From Vibrio ostreae (GTDB lineage Bacteria > Pseudomonadota > Gammaproteobacteria > Enterobacterales > Vibrionaceae), in the NCBI RefSeq assembly GCF_019226825.1, contig NZ_CP076643.1, positions 1,302,001-1,366,000 on the forward strand: 64,000 nucleotides of DNA, given 5' to 3'. A program made the position numbers and the translations under genes. The first letter of the stretch is position 1. Each line of letters begins with the position of its first letter. Positions 10,434 through 18,254 of this stretch are shown piece by piece. A model generated the notes under the pieces. The model was given only the letters and a program-made list of their open reading frames with translations. It was not told the DNA's origin and ran no database searches.

Positions 10434-10570
10434 TAAAACGCCCCCAATCACCGAACCGCAGGTACAAGACGGGCACTGATTCACATTCCTATTGGCTGCC
10501 CGGCTTTAAATTACGGCATAAAAACGGTAAAATAGCGGACTTTTCTCAATGCCGTAGTAACGTTTTTTTC

Positions 10571-11260
10571 ATGTCGATGGATAAGCAAAAAGCCCTCAAA
10601 AAAATCGCAAAGTGCCTTGAACTGGGTAACTCCGCCAATGTGAACGAAGCCGCTAACGCCATAAAAATGGCGCACCGGCTGATGCTCAAGTATGGTCTGG
10701 ATAAAGATGACATCGAGTTCATCAAAATGGGCAAAACCCAGTCCACCCACCTGCTGCCAGCCTCCATCTCATCCGCCATCTTGCGCGTGATCCGCGGCAT
10801 CAATACCAAATTTGGCGTAGAAGCCGTGCTGCTTAACCATAAAGGCTTGAAACGAGTTGAATTTATCGGCGAAGCAGACCGGGCGATTTTTGCCGCTTTC
10901 GCCTTTGATATCATCTATCGGGAAATGAACGAGCAAACCGGGCAATTTCGTAACAGTTTTGCCGGTAGCGGCACACCAAATACCGAAGTCCAGCGCCGGG
11001 TAAACTCCTTTTTGTCCGGCTGGGTAGAAGGTGCGCTAGAGAAGCTGCCAGAGATAGCGCCAGACGATGAATCAGCCAACAAAATCAATAACTATATTGA
11101 TAAAGAGTTTCAAAACATCGACCGGGAAACCTTCAAGCAACAGCTGCGGGAAGCCATGAAGAATCTGACTGAAGATTACGAAGTCGGACTTAAAAAAGGA
11201 CGCCGGGTATCTGTAAGCCGTCCGATTGATGGTGGCCAGGCGCCGAAACTCCTTAAGTAA
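10571..11260 (+). CDS. DUF2786 domain protein
   Basis: The 229-residue protein starts with a DUF2786-like segment (KALKKIAKCLELGNSANVNEAANAIKMAHRLMLKYGL split over residues 6-42), a helical N-terminal domain found in phage and bacterial proteins of unknown function. The middle contains the FGVEAVLLNHKG and FIGEADRAIFAAFAFDIIY segments usual for the accompanying DUF7168-type region. The C-terminus is charged, with KKGRRVSVSRP. No signal peptide or enzymatic motif is visible. A nucleic-acid-related role is possible but unproven. Confidence 0.8.
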   Translation: MSMDKQKALKKIAKCLELGNSANVNEAANAIKMAHRLMLKYGLDKDDIEFIKMGKTQSTHLLPASISSAILRVIRGINTKFGVEAVLLNHKGLKRVEFIGEADRAIFAAFAFDIIYREMNEQTGQFRNSFAGSGTPNTEVQRRVNSFLSGWVEGALEKLPEIAPDDESANKINNYIDKEFQNIDRETFKQQLREAMKNLTEDYEVGLKKGRRVSVSRPIDGGQAPKLLK

Positions 11261-11446
11261 ACGAATTAGAATCGACCGGCGGCCGATATGATTAAGCCGC
11301 AAATCGATAAGTTACTCAGTTGAATACGGTATTTAAGTAAATCCTAAGTCAAGAGTGAGTAAATTCGTCTATGCTTGCATTGACGTATGATCACTTTTCT
11401 CGTTTATTGCAATCCGGAAAACTGAATAACTCACGGAGATGAAGTT

Positions 11447-12115
11447 GTGAAAAAAATTACATTGGCTCTTGCAGTGTTAATTGCACTTTCAGGTTGTGCC
11501 GCCACACAACGCCAAAATGCGACCACGGGTGAAAACGAAACTAACTCAACCACCAAAGGGGCACTGTTAGGTGCGCTGGCAGGTGCTGCGGTTGGTTTAG
11601 CATCTGGTGATGACGCTAAAGAGCGACGCCAGAGAGCGCTGATCGGCGCGGCAGGCGGTGCTGCTGTCGGTGGTGGTGTTGGTTACTACTTTGACCAGCA
11701 AGAAGAAGCGCTGCGCCAGGAACTATTGAACTCAGGTGTTCAGGTACAGCGTGTAGGCGAAAACCAGCTACTGCTGCGCATGGAAAACGGCATCGGATTC
11801 CAGACCAACTCTTACCAGCTTGACTCTTCTATCCACAACACACTACGTGGCGTGGCACGCATTTTGGTTGAATACCCGGATACCAGCCTGGTGATTGATG
11901 GCCATACCGACAGCACAGGTAGCGACACCACCAACCAGGTTCTGTCTGAGCGTCGTGCTGAGTCCGTACGTTCATTCCTGTTGTCTCAGGGCGTAGCGGC
12001 AGGTCGTGCGGTAGCGCGTGGTAATGGTGAACGCTACCCGTTATGCAGCAACAGCACAGCAGATGGCCGTGCATGTAACCGCCGTGTAGAGATTCAAATC
12101 TTACCGCTGAAATGA
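11447..12115 (+). CDS. OmpA-family outer membrane lipoprotein
   Basis: A 222-residue lipoprotein with signal peptide and lipobox LSGC (lipidated Cys17). A glycine-zipper stretch rich in Gly/Ala lies at about residues 38-78 (KGALLGALAGAAVGLASG and a second similar run), followed by a C-terminal OmpA-like peptidoglycan-binding domain (residues about 115-220) with VIDGHTDSTGS and NQVLSERRAESVRSFL, the diaminopimelate-binding signature. It resembles E. coli YiaD in layout. It probably tethers the outer membrane to the wall. A clear terminator follows at 12186. Confidence 0.9.
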   Translation: MKKITLALAVLIALSGCAATQRQNATTGENETNSTTKGALLGALAGAAVGLASGDDAKERRQRALIGAAGGAAVGGGVGYYFDQQEEALRQELLNSGVQVQRVGENQLLLRMENGIGFQTNSYQLDSSIHNTLRGVARILVEYPDTSLVIDGHTDSTGSDTTNQVLSERRAESVRSFLLSQGVAAGRAVARGNGERYPLCSNSTADGRACNRRVEIQILPLK

Positions 12116-12185
12116 TTTAATAGGCGGGTGAGCAACGAATTGCACCATTCTGCCTGAATCGTTTAGTCGATACCCGTATGGATGT

Positions 12186-12212
12186 AGCCCGGCCTCAGTG
12201 CCGGGCTTTTTT
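12186..12212 (+). terminator. Rho-independent terminator
   Basis: AGCCCGGC and GCCGGGCT form an 8-bp stem followed by six T, 71 bases after the OmpA-family lipoprotein gene. Confidence 0.88.
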
Positions 12213-12341
12213 GTTTTGTGGTGTGCCGTCCGCAATGTATTGACACATTGGCGGAGTATCATGACCGCTTCTGATATCCCGGCCAGTTGCATACCGTCGC
12301 TCACACGCAATTCACATCATGATAAAGGGAAACCAACCACA

Positions 12342-13370
12342 ATGAAGAAAGCGCTTCAGGCATGGATAATCACATTGGGGTTACTGCTCTCAAGCCAGGC
12401 TGTGGCTGATCCTTCCGAGCTGATCCAACTGGCGAATCAAGGGGATCGCGCAGCACAATACCAACTAGGGGTCGATTATCAAACCGGCCACAACTTAACC
12501 ATCAATCTGAACGATGCATTTTACTGGTTTCAGCAAGCGGCGCAGCAAGGTCATCCGCAAGCCATGCAGCAACTCGCCAACGCTTACCAGCACGGATTAG
12601 GCACCGAAGCCGATACGACTCAGGCGTTGTACTGGCTGACGCGCCAACTGCTCAGCGGTGACAGCAACGCAGCCATGGCCATCGGACAGCTTTATGAAAG
12701 CCTCGACAGCTCCCCTGCCCCGTCAGCGATGGCAGAGCTGTGGTATCACAGTCTGGCTGACCAGAATCCACAGGCAGAGCAGCGCTACAGCGCCATTTTG
12801 CAACAGCAGTTTGACCAGCAGCGTGCCCGCCAGGTCGCGTCAATTGAGCAACTCGAGAGTGCCATCAACCAAACCACTGCAGCCGCACAGAACCAAAACT
12901 CCACTCAGTCCGCCCCGCAAACGCCAAGCCTGATGAGCGACTATCTGTTTGTCGTACTGTGCATTTTGGTTTTGATCGCGGGTCTATCCGTCTACCGCTA
13001 CGTCAAAAAATCCAACAAACAGCAGACCCAGCACCAGAATTCACTCAATGAAAGCCTATCCCAGAAAGACAACCTGCTTAAACAGCAAAAGCGCCAGTTG
13101 GACACGCTGTATCATCAGTTGAAGAAGATGCAAAACCATCAGAGCCGTCAGACTCAGGATCAAAAGCTGCACCTGGCCTGCGCGATGTTTGGATTTGCAC
13201 CGGGACAGTTACCAGAAGAGCGGCAAATCAAAATTCGTTACAAACAATTGTCGAAAATTTATCATCCGGATATGAAAGGCAGTGAAGAGGAAATGAAGCG
13301 TCTTAACGGCGCGATGAAGGTGCTCATCAATGAAGTTAATAAATCGTTAAATAAAGTTTCATCCAACTGA
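12342..13370 (+). CDS. Exported Sel1-repeat protein with C-terminal J-like domain
   Basis: A 342-residue protein starting at the ATG at 12342, chosen because it begins a clean signal peptide (MKKALQAWIITLGLLLSSQAVAD) and has an AAGGGA upstream; longer in-frame starts add no such feature. Residues about 30-120 are Sel1-like repeats (RAAQYQLGVDYQTGHN, AFYWFQQAAQQGHPQAMQQLANAYQHGLG). A transmembrane segment lies near 203-222, then a Gln/Lys-rich coiled coil, then a J-domain-like end with the HPD tripeptide near residue 307 (KIYHPDMKG). The layout suggests a periplasmic Sel1 part and a cytoplasmic J domain that could recruit DnaK to the membrane. The function is unknown. Confidence 0.82.
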   Translation: MKKALQAWIITLGLLLSSQAVADPSELIQLANQGDRAAQYQLGVDYQTGHNLTINLNDAFYWFQQAAQQGHPQAMQQLANAYQHGLGTEADTTQALYWLTRQLLSGDSNAAMAIGQLYESLDSSPAPSAMAELWYHSLADQNPQAEQRYSAILQQQFDQQRARQVASIEQLESAINQTTAAAQNQNSTQSAPQTPSLMSDYLFVVLCILVLIAGLSVYRYVKKSNKQQTQHQNSLNESLSQKDNLLKQQKRQLDTLYHQLKKMQNHQSRQTQDQKLHLACAMFGFAPGQLPEERQIKIRYKQLSKIYHPDMKGSEEEMKRLNGAMKVLINEVNKSLNKVSSN

Positions 13371-13512
13371 TATAAAACCCTCAAAGCCCCAATTACGCTT
13401 GACTACGCAATCGATTACTCTCTCAATATTTACAACAAACGGTTAACAGGCAAGCCTGTGATATGCGATAATTCTGCGCGAATTTGGCACCTGCTTCAGG
13501 TGAGGAGACAAC

Positions 13513-13707
13513 ATGTTCACTATCTACGGTATTTGCGATTGGTGTAAAAAACCAAATCAGTTGACCAAACTCGAGTATCTCGACGGCAAAACCAATCACG
13601 CTTGTGAAAACTGTAATGACTTTGCTCGCATGGACGTAAGACAATTTAATATTGCCGAGCAAGCACAGCGTGAACGTCTGGCCAGCCAAAACGCAAACCG
13701 ACCATAA
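13513..13707 (+). CDS. Small zinc-ribbon-like protein
   Basis: A 64-residue protein with two CxxC pairs (CDWCKK at residues 8-13 and CENCND near 31-36), spaced like a rubredoxin-type zinc ribbon. An AGGAGA Shine-Dalgarno precedes the ATG and a terminator follows at once, which supports a real gene. I do not recognise a named family. It is probably a small metal-binding protein of unknown role. Confidence 0.7.
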   Translation: MFTIYGICDWCKKPNQLTKLEYLDGKTNHACENCNDFARMDVRQFNIAEQAQRERLASQNANRP

Positions 13708-13714
13708 ACCCGAT

Positions 13715-13739
13715 AAAAGCGCCAGGACGGCGCTTTTTT
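13715..13739 (+). terminator. Rho-independent terminator
   Basis: AAAAGCGCC and GGCGCTTTT with a 5-base loop and six T, 7 bases after the small zinc-ribbon gene. Confidence 0.88.
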
Positions 13740-14086
13740 GATCGCGCGATTCATCCCCTGCAGTACACACGCTTATACCAACGCCAATACTAACCACTGT
13801 ATAACAACTCGTATCCATCTCTGCCCCGTCACTTAGGCGCAGCCGTTGTTCATATACAGCTAACCGCCAGTACTGGATAGAAACTACTGTATAAGCCCAC
13901 TGTTCATGCGCTAAAAAGTTAGTTAGATCACAGAAAATCACACTAATCAGCAACTTTACCCCAGCATTCAAATATTAGATTTATGATTAAAAATCAGTTG
14001 TTTAGATTTAATCATGTAAAGAAAAAGACAAAATAAGGTCAATTTTCCATCAAACCTAAACTTGATCAGCACGATATTTAGGAATA
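13740..14086. other. Gene-free interval with imperfect dyad
   Basis: The interval between the small zinc-ribbon gene and the SulA-like gene contains an imperfect inverted repeat (about 13770-13895) in which ACTGTATAACAAC faces GTTGTTCATATACAG, and a further ACTGTATAAG copy. It may be a decayed MITE-like element. The minus-strand open frame across it (13423-13971) lacks a recognisable product. Confidence 0.4.
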
Positions 14087-14102
14087 CTGTATAGACATAC
14101 AG
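14062..14102 (+). promoter_or_regulatory. LexA (SOS) box and overlapping promoter
   Basis: CTGTATAGACATACAG at 14087-14102 has the exact CTG-N10-CAG form and AT-rich core of the gammaproteobacterial LexA box. A TTGATC at 14062-14067 is 17 bases from TACTGT (14085-14090), so LexA would cover the -10. The box ends 21 bases before the SulA-like start codon. Confidence 0.85.
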
Positions 14103-14123
14103 CATGTATGAAAGGACAGTGTT

Positions 14124-14519
14124 ATGCTTCATGTAGATTTCGATACCACACGTTTTGGCACCCAAACTTACACGACCGATAGCTACCGCCCGGTCACCGT
14201 TAATCAAGATATGATGTCTCGTTTAGCGCAGCTATCTCAGCAACAACAATGGATTTTGTACACCGCGCAATGCCCGCGCCCTCAATACGATGCCCTCGCC
14301 GCCCATCAGGTGCAGTGCGGAAAAATCATTCATATGAAGCCCTCACAATCCCAATCTGAGCTGGAGATCGTGATGAAAGCGATTCAGTCCGGTAATGCGA
14401 GCGCCATCGTCGCCTCCAGCGCGATCGATTTCGTCAACCAAAAACTGCTGCAACAGCTGGCTCGTGATCACCAGTGTGAAGTGTTTTTCTTGCACAGCAC
14501 GCAGCACCATTTTCATTAA
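14124..14519 (+). CDS. sulA: SulA-like SOS cell-division inhibitor
   Basis: A 131-residue protein collinear with E. coli SulA: RLAQLSQQQQWILYT matches the SulA segment preceding its FtsZ-binding region, IIHMKPSQSQSELEIVMKAIQSGNASAIVAS matches the [29 protein letters not shown] region in pattern, and the tail is short and histidine-rich. SulA binds FtsZ and blocks ring formation during DNA damage. The family is poorly conserved, so the identification rests on this pattern plus the strong LexA box 21 bases upstream. It is a single gene; it is shorter at both ends than the 169-residue E. coli protein. Confidence 0.8.
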   Translation: MLHVDFDTTRFGTQTYTTDSYRPVTVNQDMMSRLAQLSQQQQWILYTAQCPRPQYDALAAHQVQCGKIIHMKPSQSQSELEIVMKAIQSGNASAIVASSAIDFVNQKLLQQLARDHQCEVFFLHSTQHHFH

Positions 14520-14806
14520 CTTCTCATGTGAGTACTCACGGTGATTTTGCGCAATACACAGCGAATTTGAAGCGGGCAGCCGTATGTCCCGCTTAGATTT
14601 GGAGTCTGCTTTTTCACTGGATTTAGGTGAATCCACCCTGCCTATATTTTCAACATCAATTCCTTCTGAACCTTTGCTGAAACGAGGTTACGCATACAAA
14701 ACAAGTGACATATCTAACAGTTTTATGTCAAGGCACCTACATCATTAAATATGTGGTTCTAATATCATTAGAACTATTACGTATTTATTCTCAGGTTTGA
14801 AATACT

Positions 14807-16645
14807 ATGAAGCTAAATCAAGTCTTAAATCATACCAATCAAGTAGAGCGTTCCAAGTTTGTAAACTGTATCGATAAACTTTGCCAAGATAACAAAAGCG
14901 ACCCTGAATTAGCCAAACAGCTCAATAAGATTGATGGCCAGCTCAAATCTGCATCTGGTAACGAAATAAACCAACTTTTTAGCTTAGTAAAAAAACACTT
15001 CAAAAAACATATCATTGAGCAAGTATCGATAGGCGGTCCGCAAGCTTTTTTACTCATCAATATCCTATCACGAGATGGTAACTGTATAGCGACTATTCCT
15101 TGGATTGAACAGCTTTATACAAAAGAGTATCAGGCGATAGACACGCTCAGCAGGTCGCTATTAGAGGAGATTGAAGCTGACGAATCCAGCAATTTTGAAC
15201 GATTAAATCGAATCGATATCTATAGAGATTGCATGCGAACCGCTTTTTGTAACGACTTAAAGGTTAATAGAACAGCAAAGATATCTGAGGATGAACGCAG
15301 TATTCTTAATGTACTGGCTCAACGCTTGGAACTTTCAAGAGAAGAAGTCAATGCTATTGAGCATTCGATAGACCCTATCCCTGAGCTTGGTATTGATAAT
15401 GCACTCGAATACCTAAGAGAATGTGGCATCATAATGATCAACCGAAGACGTTCAGAGGTAATGGTTCCGGACGAAGTTGTTGACATTCTGCACGATGTAT
15501 TAGGCAAAGAATTACACGATAAATATGTATTACGGATTTTGCGGTCACTATCAGATGCAGAGCTTTCTAGTACGTTGAAAAATCATGGGTGCAAAGTAAG
15601 AGGTGTGGATAGAAAGGAAAAAATAGCCATCATATCTCGCTCAGGCCTGTCTATTAAAAATATACTAGCAAACGACATACATTCTGAAGATGCAACACAA
15701 AATCAGAGAAAAGAAAGAATAAAACAACTCTTTGAAGATATGGATCTTGATATCACCAAAATAGGATCTCGTTTGCAAGAGCGAATAGAGGTTTTAGTTG
15801 ATCACCTTAAGAGTTCTGAAGAAGATGAGTTTAACTTGCTGAGCGTCAGTGGTTATAAAGAGCTTATGGAATCGCTTTCTCGCACCGAACCGAATGTTGA
15901 GAACCGTATACGCTCTGACTTCGAAATTGAAAACAAAGAATCTTTGGATCCTGAATATCTAAGATCGCTAAGTATTACACCTCTGGATATCCTTTATTTG
16001 TATACCAATGATGAAATCAAGATTATACGAAATGATATGGGCTTGAGTCGAAGAGGTAATCCGAGAAGCCAAATCATCGATTCTTTCGCCAGTGCCAGTG
16101 ACCGTTTCATAGAGAACTACCATCTGCTTGCTAGTCGAGATTTACAAGGACTACATGATGCGGGCATCGATATCAAAGAATCCGATATTGGAATTAAATT
16201 CGAAGAAATCACTCGTTCAATACTGGAGCAATTAGGAATGAATGTAGATGAGGATCTGAGGAAAGATATTAATACAGCCAAAGATAAGACCGATATCATT
16301 GTTTCACTAGAAAACGATGACGTCATTATCGGTGAAGCAAAATCCTTTAAAAATGGCGAATTTGCCAAATACGCTACGACTTCCAGACAGGTAAAATCAT
16401 ACGTAAAACGCTGCGAAGCAAGCGGTCATCGCGTTGCCCAGGTACTTATCGTGGCTCCTGCGTTCTCGGCTGATTTCATTGATGCCGCAGATATGGATAC
16501 AGAGATCAATATTTCTTTACTAGAAGCGAATGGATTACAAAAAATACTCGCAGCATACAAGCAACGGAGAACCCCAAATTTCTCCCCGAAATTATTGACA
16601 AAAGGTGGGTTGTTAAAAGCGGATCTAATTTCAAAATCAATCTAA
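14807..16645 (+). CDS. PD-(D/E)XK nuclease-like protein with two SAP-like motifs
   Basis: A 612-residue protein I do not recognise as a named family. The C-terminal part (about 460-585) looks like a PD-(D/E)XK nuclease: helix KFEEITRSILEQLG (465-477), Asp496 in KTDIIV, Glu510-Ala-Lys512 in GEAKS, and a Gln528-x3-Tyr532 helix as in Mrr/RecB-like enzymes. Two segments resemble SAP DNA-binding motifs: residues about 246-280 (LSDAELSSTLKNHGCKVRG...) and 396-428 (YTNDEIKIIRNDMGLSRRGNPRSQ). The N-terminal 240 residues are helical with no motif seen. AT content is clearly higher than in the flanking core genes and it stands alone, which suggests acquisition by transfer. A restriction or anti-phage role is inference. 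Confidence 0.7.
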   Translation: MKLNQVLNHTNQVERSKFVNCIDKLCQDNKSDPELAKQLNKIDGQLKSASGNEINQLFSLVKKHFKKHIIEQVSIGGPQAFLLINILSRDGNCIATIPWIEQLYTKEYQAIDTLSRSLLEEIEADESSNFERLNRIDIYRDCMRTAFCNDLKVNRTAKISEDERSILNVLAQRLELSREEVNAIEHSIDPIPELGIDNALEYLRECGIIMINRRRSEVMVPDEVVDILHDVLGKELHDKYVLRILRSLSDAELSSTLKNHGCKVRGVDRKEKIAIISRSGLSIKNILANDIHSEDATQNQRKERIKQLFEDMDLDITKIGSRLQERIEVLVDHLKSSEEDEFNLLSVSGYKELMESLSRTEPNVENRIRSDFEIENKESLDPEYLRSLSITPLDILYLYTNDEIKIIRNDMGLSRRGNPRSQIIDSFASASDRFIENYHLLASRDLQGLHDAGIDIKESDIGIKFEEITRSILEQLGMNVDEDLRKDINTAKDKTDIIVSLENDDVIIGEAKSFKNGEFAKYATTSRQVKSYVKRCEASGHRVAQVLIVAPAFSADFIDAADMDTEINISLLEANGLQKILAAYKQRRTPNFSPKLLTKGGLLKADLISKSI

Positions 16646-17051
16646 CCATTAGGCGTCAATCCCCCCACATTTTCCTGTGGGGGGCAAACAAGTATATTTT
16701 GGCCCCTGTTTACAGGGATGTCGAATGTTCCTCTTTTCAGGTACAAAGCGGAACCAGGAAATATCTTTAGCCCTTAGGCACTATCAGAGCCGATTTTATG
16801 CGTTCCCTGCGCGACAAACCTAATACTTCCGTCCTAGATTTTTGCCCTATGTATGAGTTCAAAACTAACGCTCTAGCGCACTTTTGGACATCTTTTAATT
16901 TTAGCAATGACTAGATTATAACCTCACAGATTATATCAGCTATTGCAAATATCTTTAGAGAAATTGATTAAGAAACGCATAGAAAGACTTGGTTATATTC
17001 ACAGAGTTTATACATGATGACTTTCAGAAAGTTTATTTTCCTTGTCATCAC
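16646..17051. other. Gene-free interval with strong hairpin
   Basis: This 406-base AT-rich gap lies between two convergent genes. It holds a perfect 9-bp hairpin (16661-16684, CCCCCCACA/TGTGGGGGG, 6-base loop) 16 bases after the nuclease stop, without a T run, and a CCCTGTTTACAGGG palindrome near 16704-16717. A 19-codon frame from 16718 has no ribosome binding site worth trusting. Nothing else was recognised. Confidence 0.55.
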
Positions 17052-17891
17052 TCATAGATAAGCTTTTGAAGATATAAAAAAATGTTCAGATTTTTTTATT
17101 TTCTCTAACGCACTTTCTCCATTAATTTTCACTAACTCTGAAGTAAGCCCTTCAACTAAACCAAATGCCGGTGTTAGAGATGGAAAAAAAGTAAGTCCTG
17201 TCGTCGGTATGTTTAAAACCATATCCGCCCCTATGGTAGTTGAAGCTGTTAACTTATCAGTAATAAACATCGTATTACACCCGGCAGCTTTGGCTGCATT
17301 AAAGACCTGATTAATTTCTTTGGAAATGGGTTTAAAACCAATATGAATTACTACATCACCTTCTTCGAAATCACGAGTAAACTGTTCAAGATTACATGCT
17401 AAACCGTCAATCATATATACATTATTTTTAAACAACCTCATAATGTAATAGAGATAATAGGCAACAGAAAAACTCGCTCTAAATCCACATATGTATATTT
17501 TCTTTCCGTTATTGATTAAATTTGCAGCACCTGTAAGGAGACCTACATTTAAAGACGAGGACTCCGTCATATTGTCTTGAATAGAAGAAAATAATGAATT
17601 GATAAACTCTTCATCGTCATTCATCAGAGATTGAGCTTTATCAGAATACCCTACTTCACTTGTCAGCCCGACTTCCTTTATCAAGTTATCTTTAAGATCC
17701 GTCCACCCTTTGTAACCCAACGCTTTAGCCACTCTTAACAGCGTCGAAGGTTGAACATCTGCATACGCAGCCAGAGAACGCATTGAATAGATAGCAATCT
17801 CATTCTGGTGCTCTAAAAGATAGCCTGCAGCCTTTTGTAACTCAGGAGTAAGCTCAGGAAAGTGCCTAATAATATTGTCGCTAACGGTCAT
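17052..17891 (-). CDS. RpiR/MurR-family transcriptional regulator
   Basis: A 279-residue regulator with the RpiR layout: an N-terminal helix-turn-helix (residues 1-77, SMRSLAAYADVQPSTLLRVAKALGYKGW) and a C-terminal SIS sugar-isomerase-type effector domain (about 120-250, with KKIYICGFRASFSVAYYLYYIMRL and EGDVVIHIGFKPISKEI). Such proteins usually sense phosphosugars or related metabolites. It is divergent from the exported nitrilase gene, and the 363-base region between them has three 20-bp palindromes that are its likely operators. Codon use is AT-rich like its neighbour, so the pair may have been acquired together. Confidence 0.9.
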   Translation of the reverse strand: MTVSDNIIRHFPELTPELQKAAGYLLEHQNEIAIYSMRSLAAYADVQPSTLLRVAKALGYKGWTDLKDNLIKEVGLTSEVGYSDKAQSLMNDDEEFINSLFSSIQDNMTESSSLNVGLLTGAANLINNGKKIYICGFRASFSVAYYLYYIMRLFKNNVYMIDGLACNLEQFTRDFEEGDVVIHIGFKPISKEINQVFNAAKAAGCNTMFITDKLTASTTIGADMVLNIPTTGLTFFPSLTPAFGLVEGLTSELVKINGESALEKIKKSEHFFISSKAYL

Positions 17892-17996
17892 TATTTTTCC
17901 TAAAAAATAAAAATTGATTAATACTGAACTAGAAGCTTAATAGAGTCAATTTAATCCAAACCCATTAGAAGCTAGAAGCGATAAGGTTGCCTCTAT

Positions 17997-18016
17997 AATG
18001 GTGCAATTGAACCATT
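17997..18016. promoter_or_regulatory. Operator-like palindrome O1
   Basis: AATGGTGCAATTGAACCATT is a palindrome with one mismatched pair. It shares the AATGRNNCA half-site with O2 and O3 and lies 161 bp (centre to centre) from O2, a distance that would allow looping. Confidence 0.6.
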
Positions 18017-18130
18017 TTGTAGCAAGTTCCAATCAAGTTAACCCAAGCAAAACCAAACTAAACCCTAAAAAACAATAATAAACACATGATTTTTAGTTAT
18101 TAATTAAAAATAAAACATATGTATCATTTA

Positions 18131-18146
18131 TGGCACAAATAGTGCT
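18131..18146 (+). promoter_or_regulatory. Sigma54-like -24/-12 element
   Basis: TGGCACAAATAGTGCT has GG and GC separated by exactly 10 bases, the complete TGGCAC -24 block and TGC at -12. Transcription would start near 18157, just before O2. No sigma54-dependent activator gene is in the window, so this is tentative; the sequence is also part of the 46-bp dyad. Confidence 0.5.
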
Positions 18147-18157
18147 TAAATGATACA

Positions 18158-18177
18158 TATGACTCAAATGAGCCATT
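18158..18177. promoter_or_regulatory. Operator-like palindrome O2
   Basis: TATGACTCAAATGAGCCATT is an imperfect palindrome that directly abuts O3, giving 20-bp centre spacing (about two helical turns). Confidence 0.6.
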
Positions 18178-18197
18178 AATGATTCAAACGAATCATT
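18178..18197. promoter_or_regulatory. Operator-like palindrome O3
   Basis: AATGATTCAAACGAATCATT is a perfect 8+8-bp palindrome with a 4-base spacer. It lies 58 bases before the nitrilase ATG, downstream of the putative promoter, as a repressor site would. Confidence 0.65.
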
Positions 18198-18254
18198 GCG
18201 CCGCAAGCTAAGCAGCTCTGCGACCAAATCAAAATTTTCATTTTAGGATTAGTG

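Larger units (their letters stand above)
17892..18254. promoter_or_regulatory. Divergent control region of rpiR-like and nitrilase genes
   Basis: This AT-rich region contains three related 20-bp palindromes and one 46-bp dyad (CATATGTATCATTTA facing TAAATGATACATATG, 18116-18161) whose centre carries a sigma54-type -24/-12 sequence. A TATAAT at 17994-17999 overlaps the first palindrome. The arrangement suggests tight control of the nitrilase gene by the adjacent RpiR-type protein. Confidence 0.7.

Noticed and set aside
13423..13971. 182-residue minus-strand open frame opposite the small zinc-ribbon gene
   Set aside because: It covers a terminator and an imperfect repeat, has no ribosome binding site and no recognisable product; the small plus-strand gene has better signals.
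17994..17999. TATAAT as the -10 of the nitrilase gene
   Set aside because: No -35 at a suitable distance and it lies 256 bases before the start codon; it might belong to another transcript.
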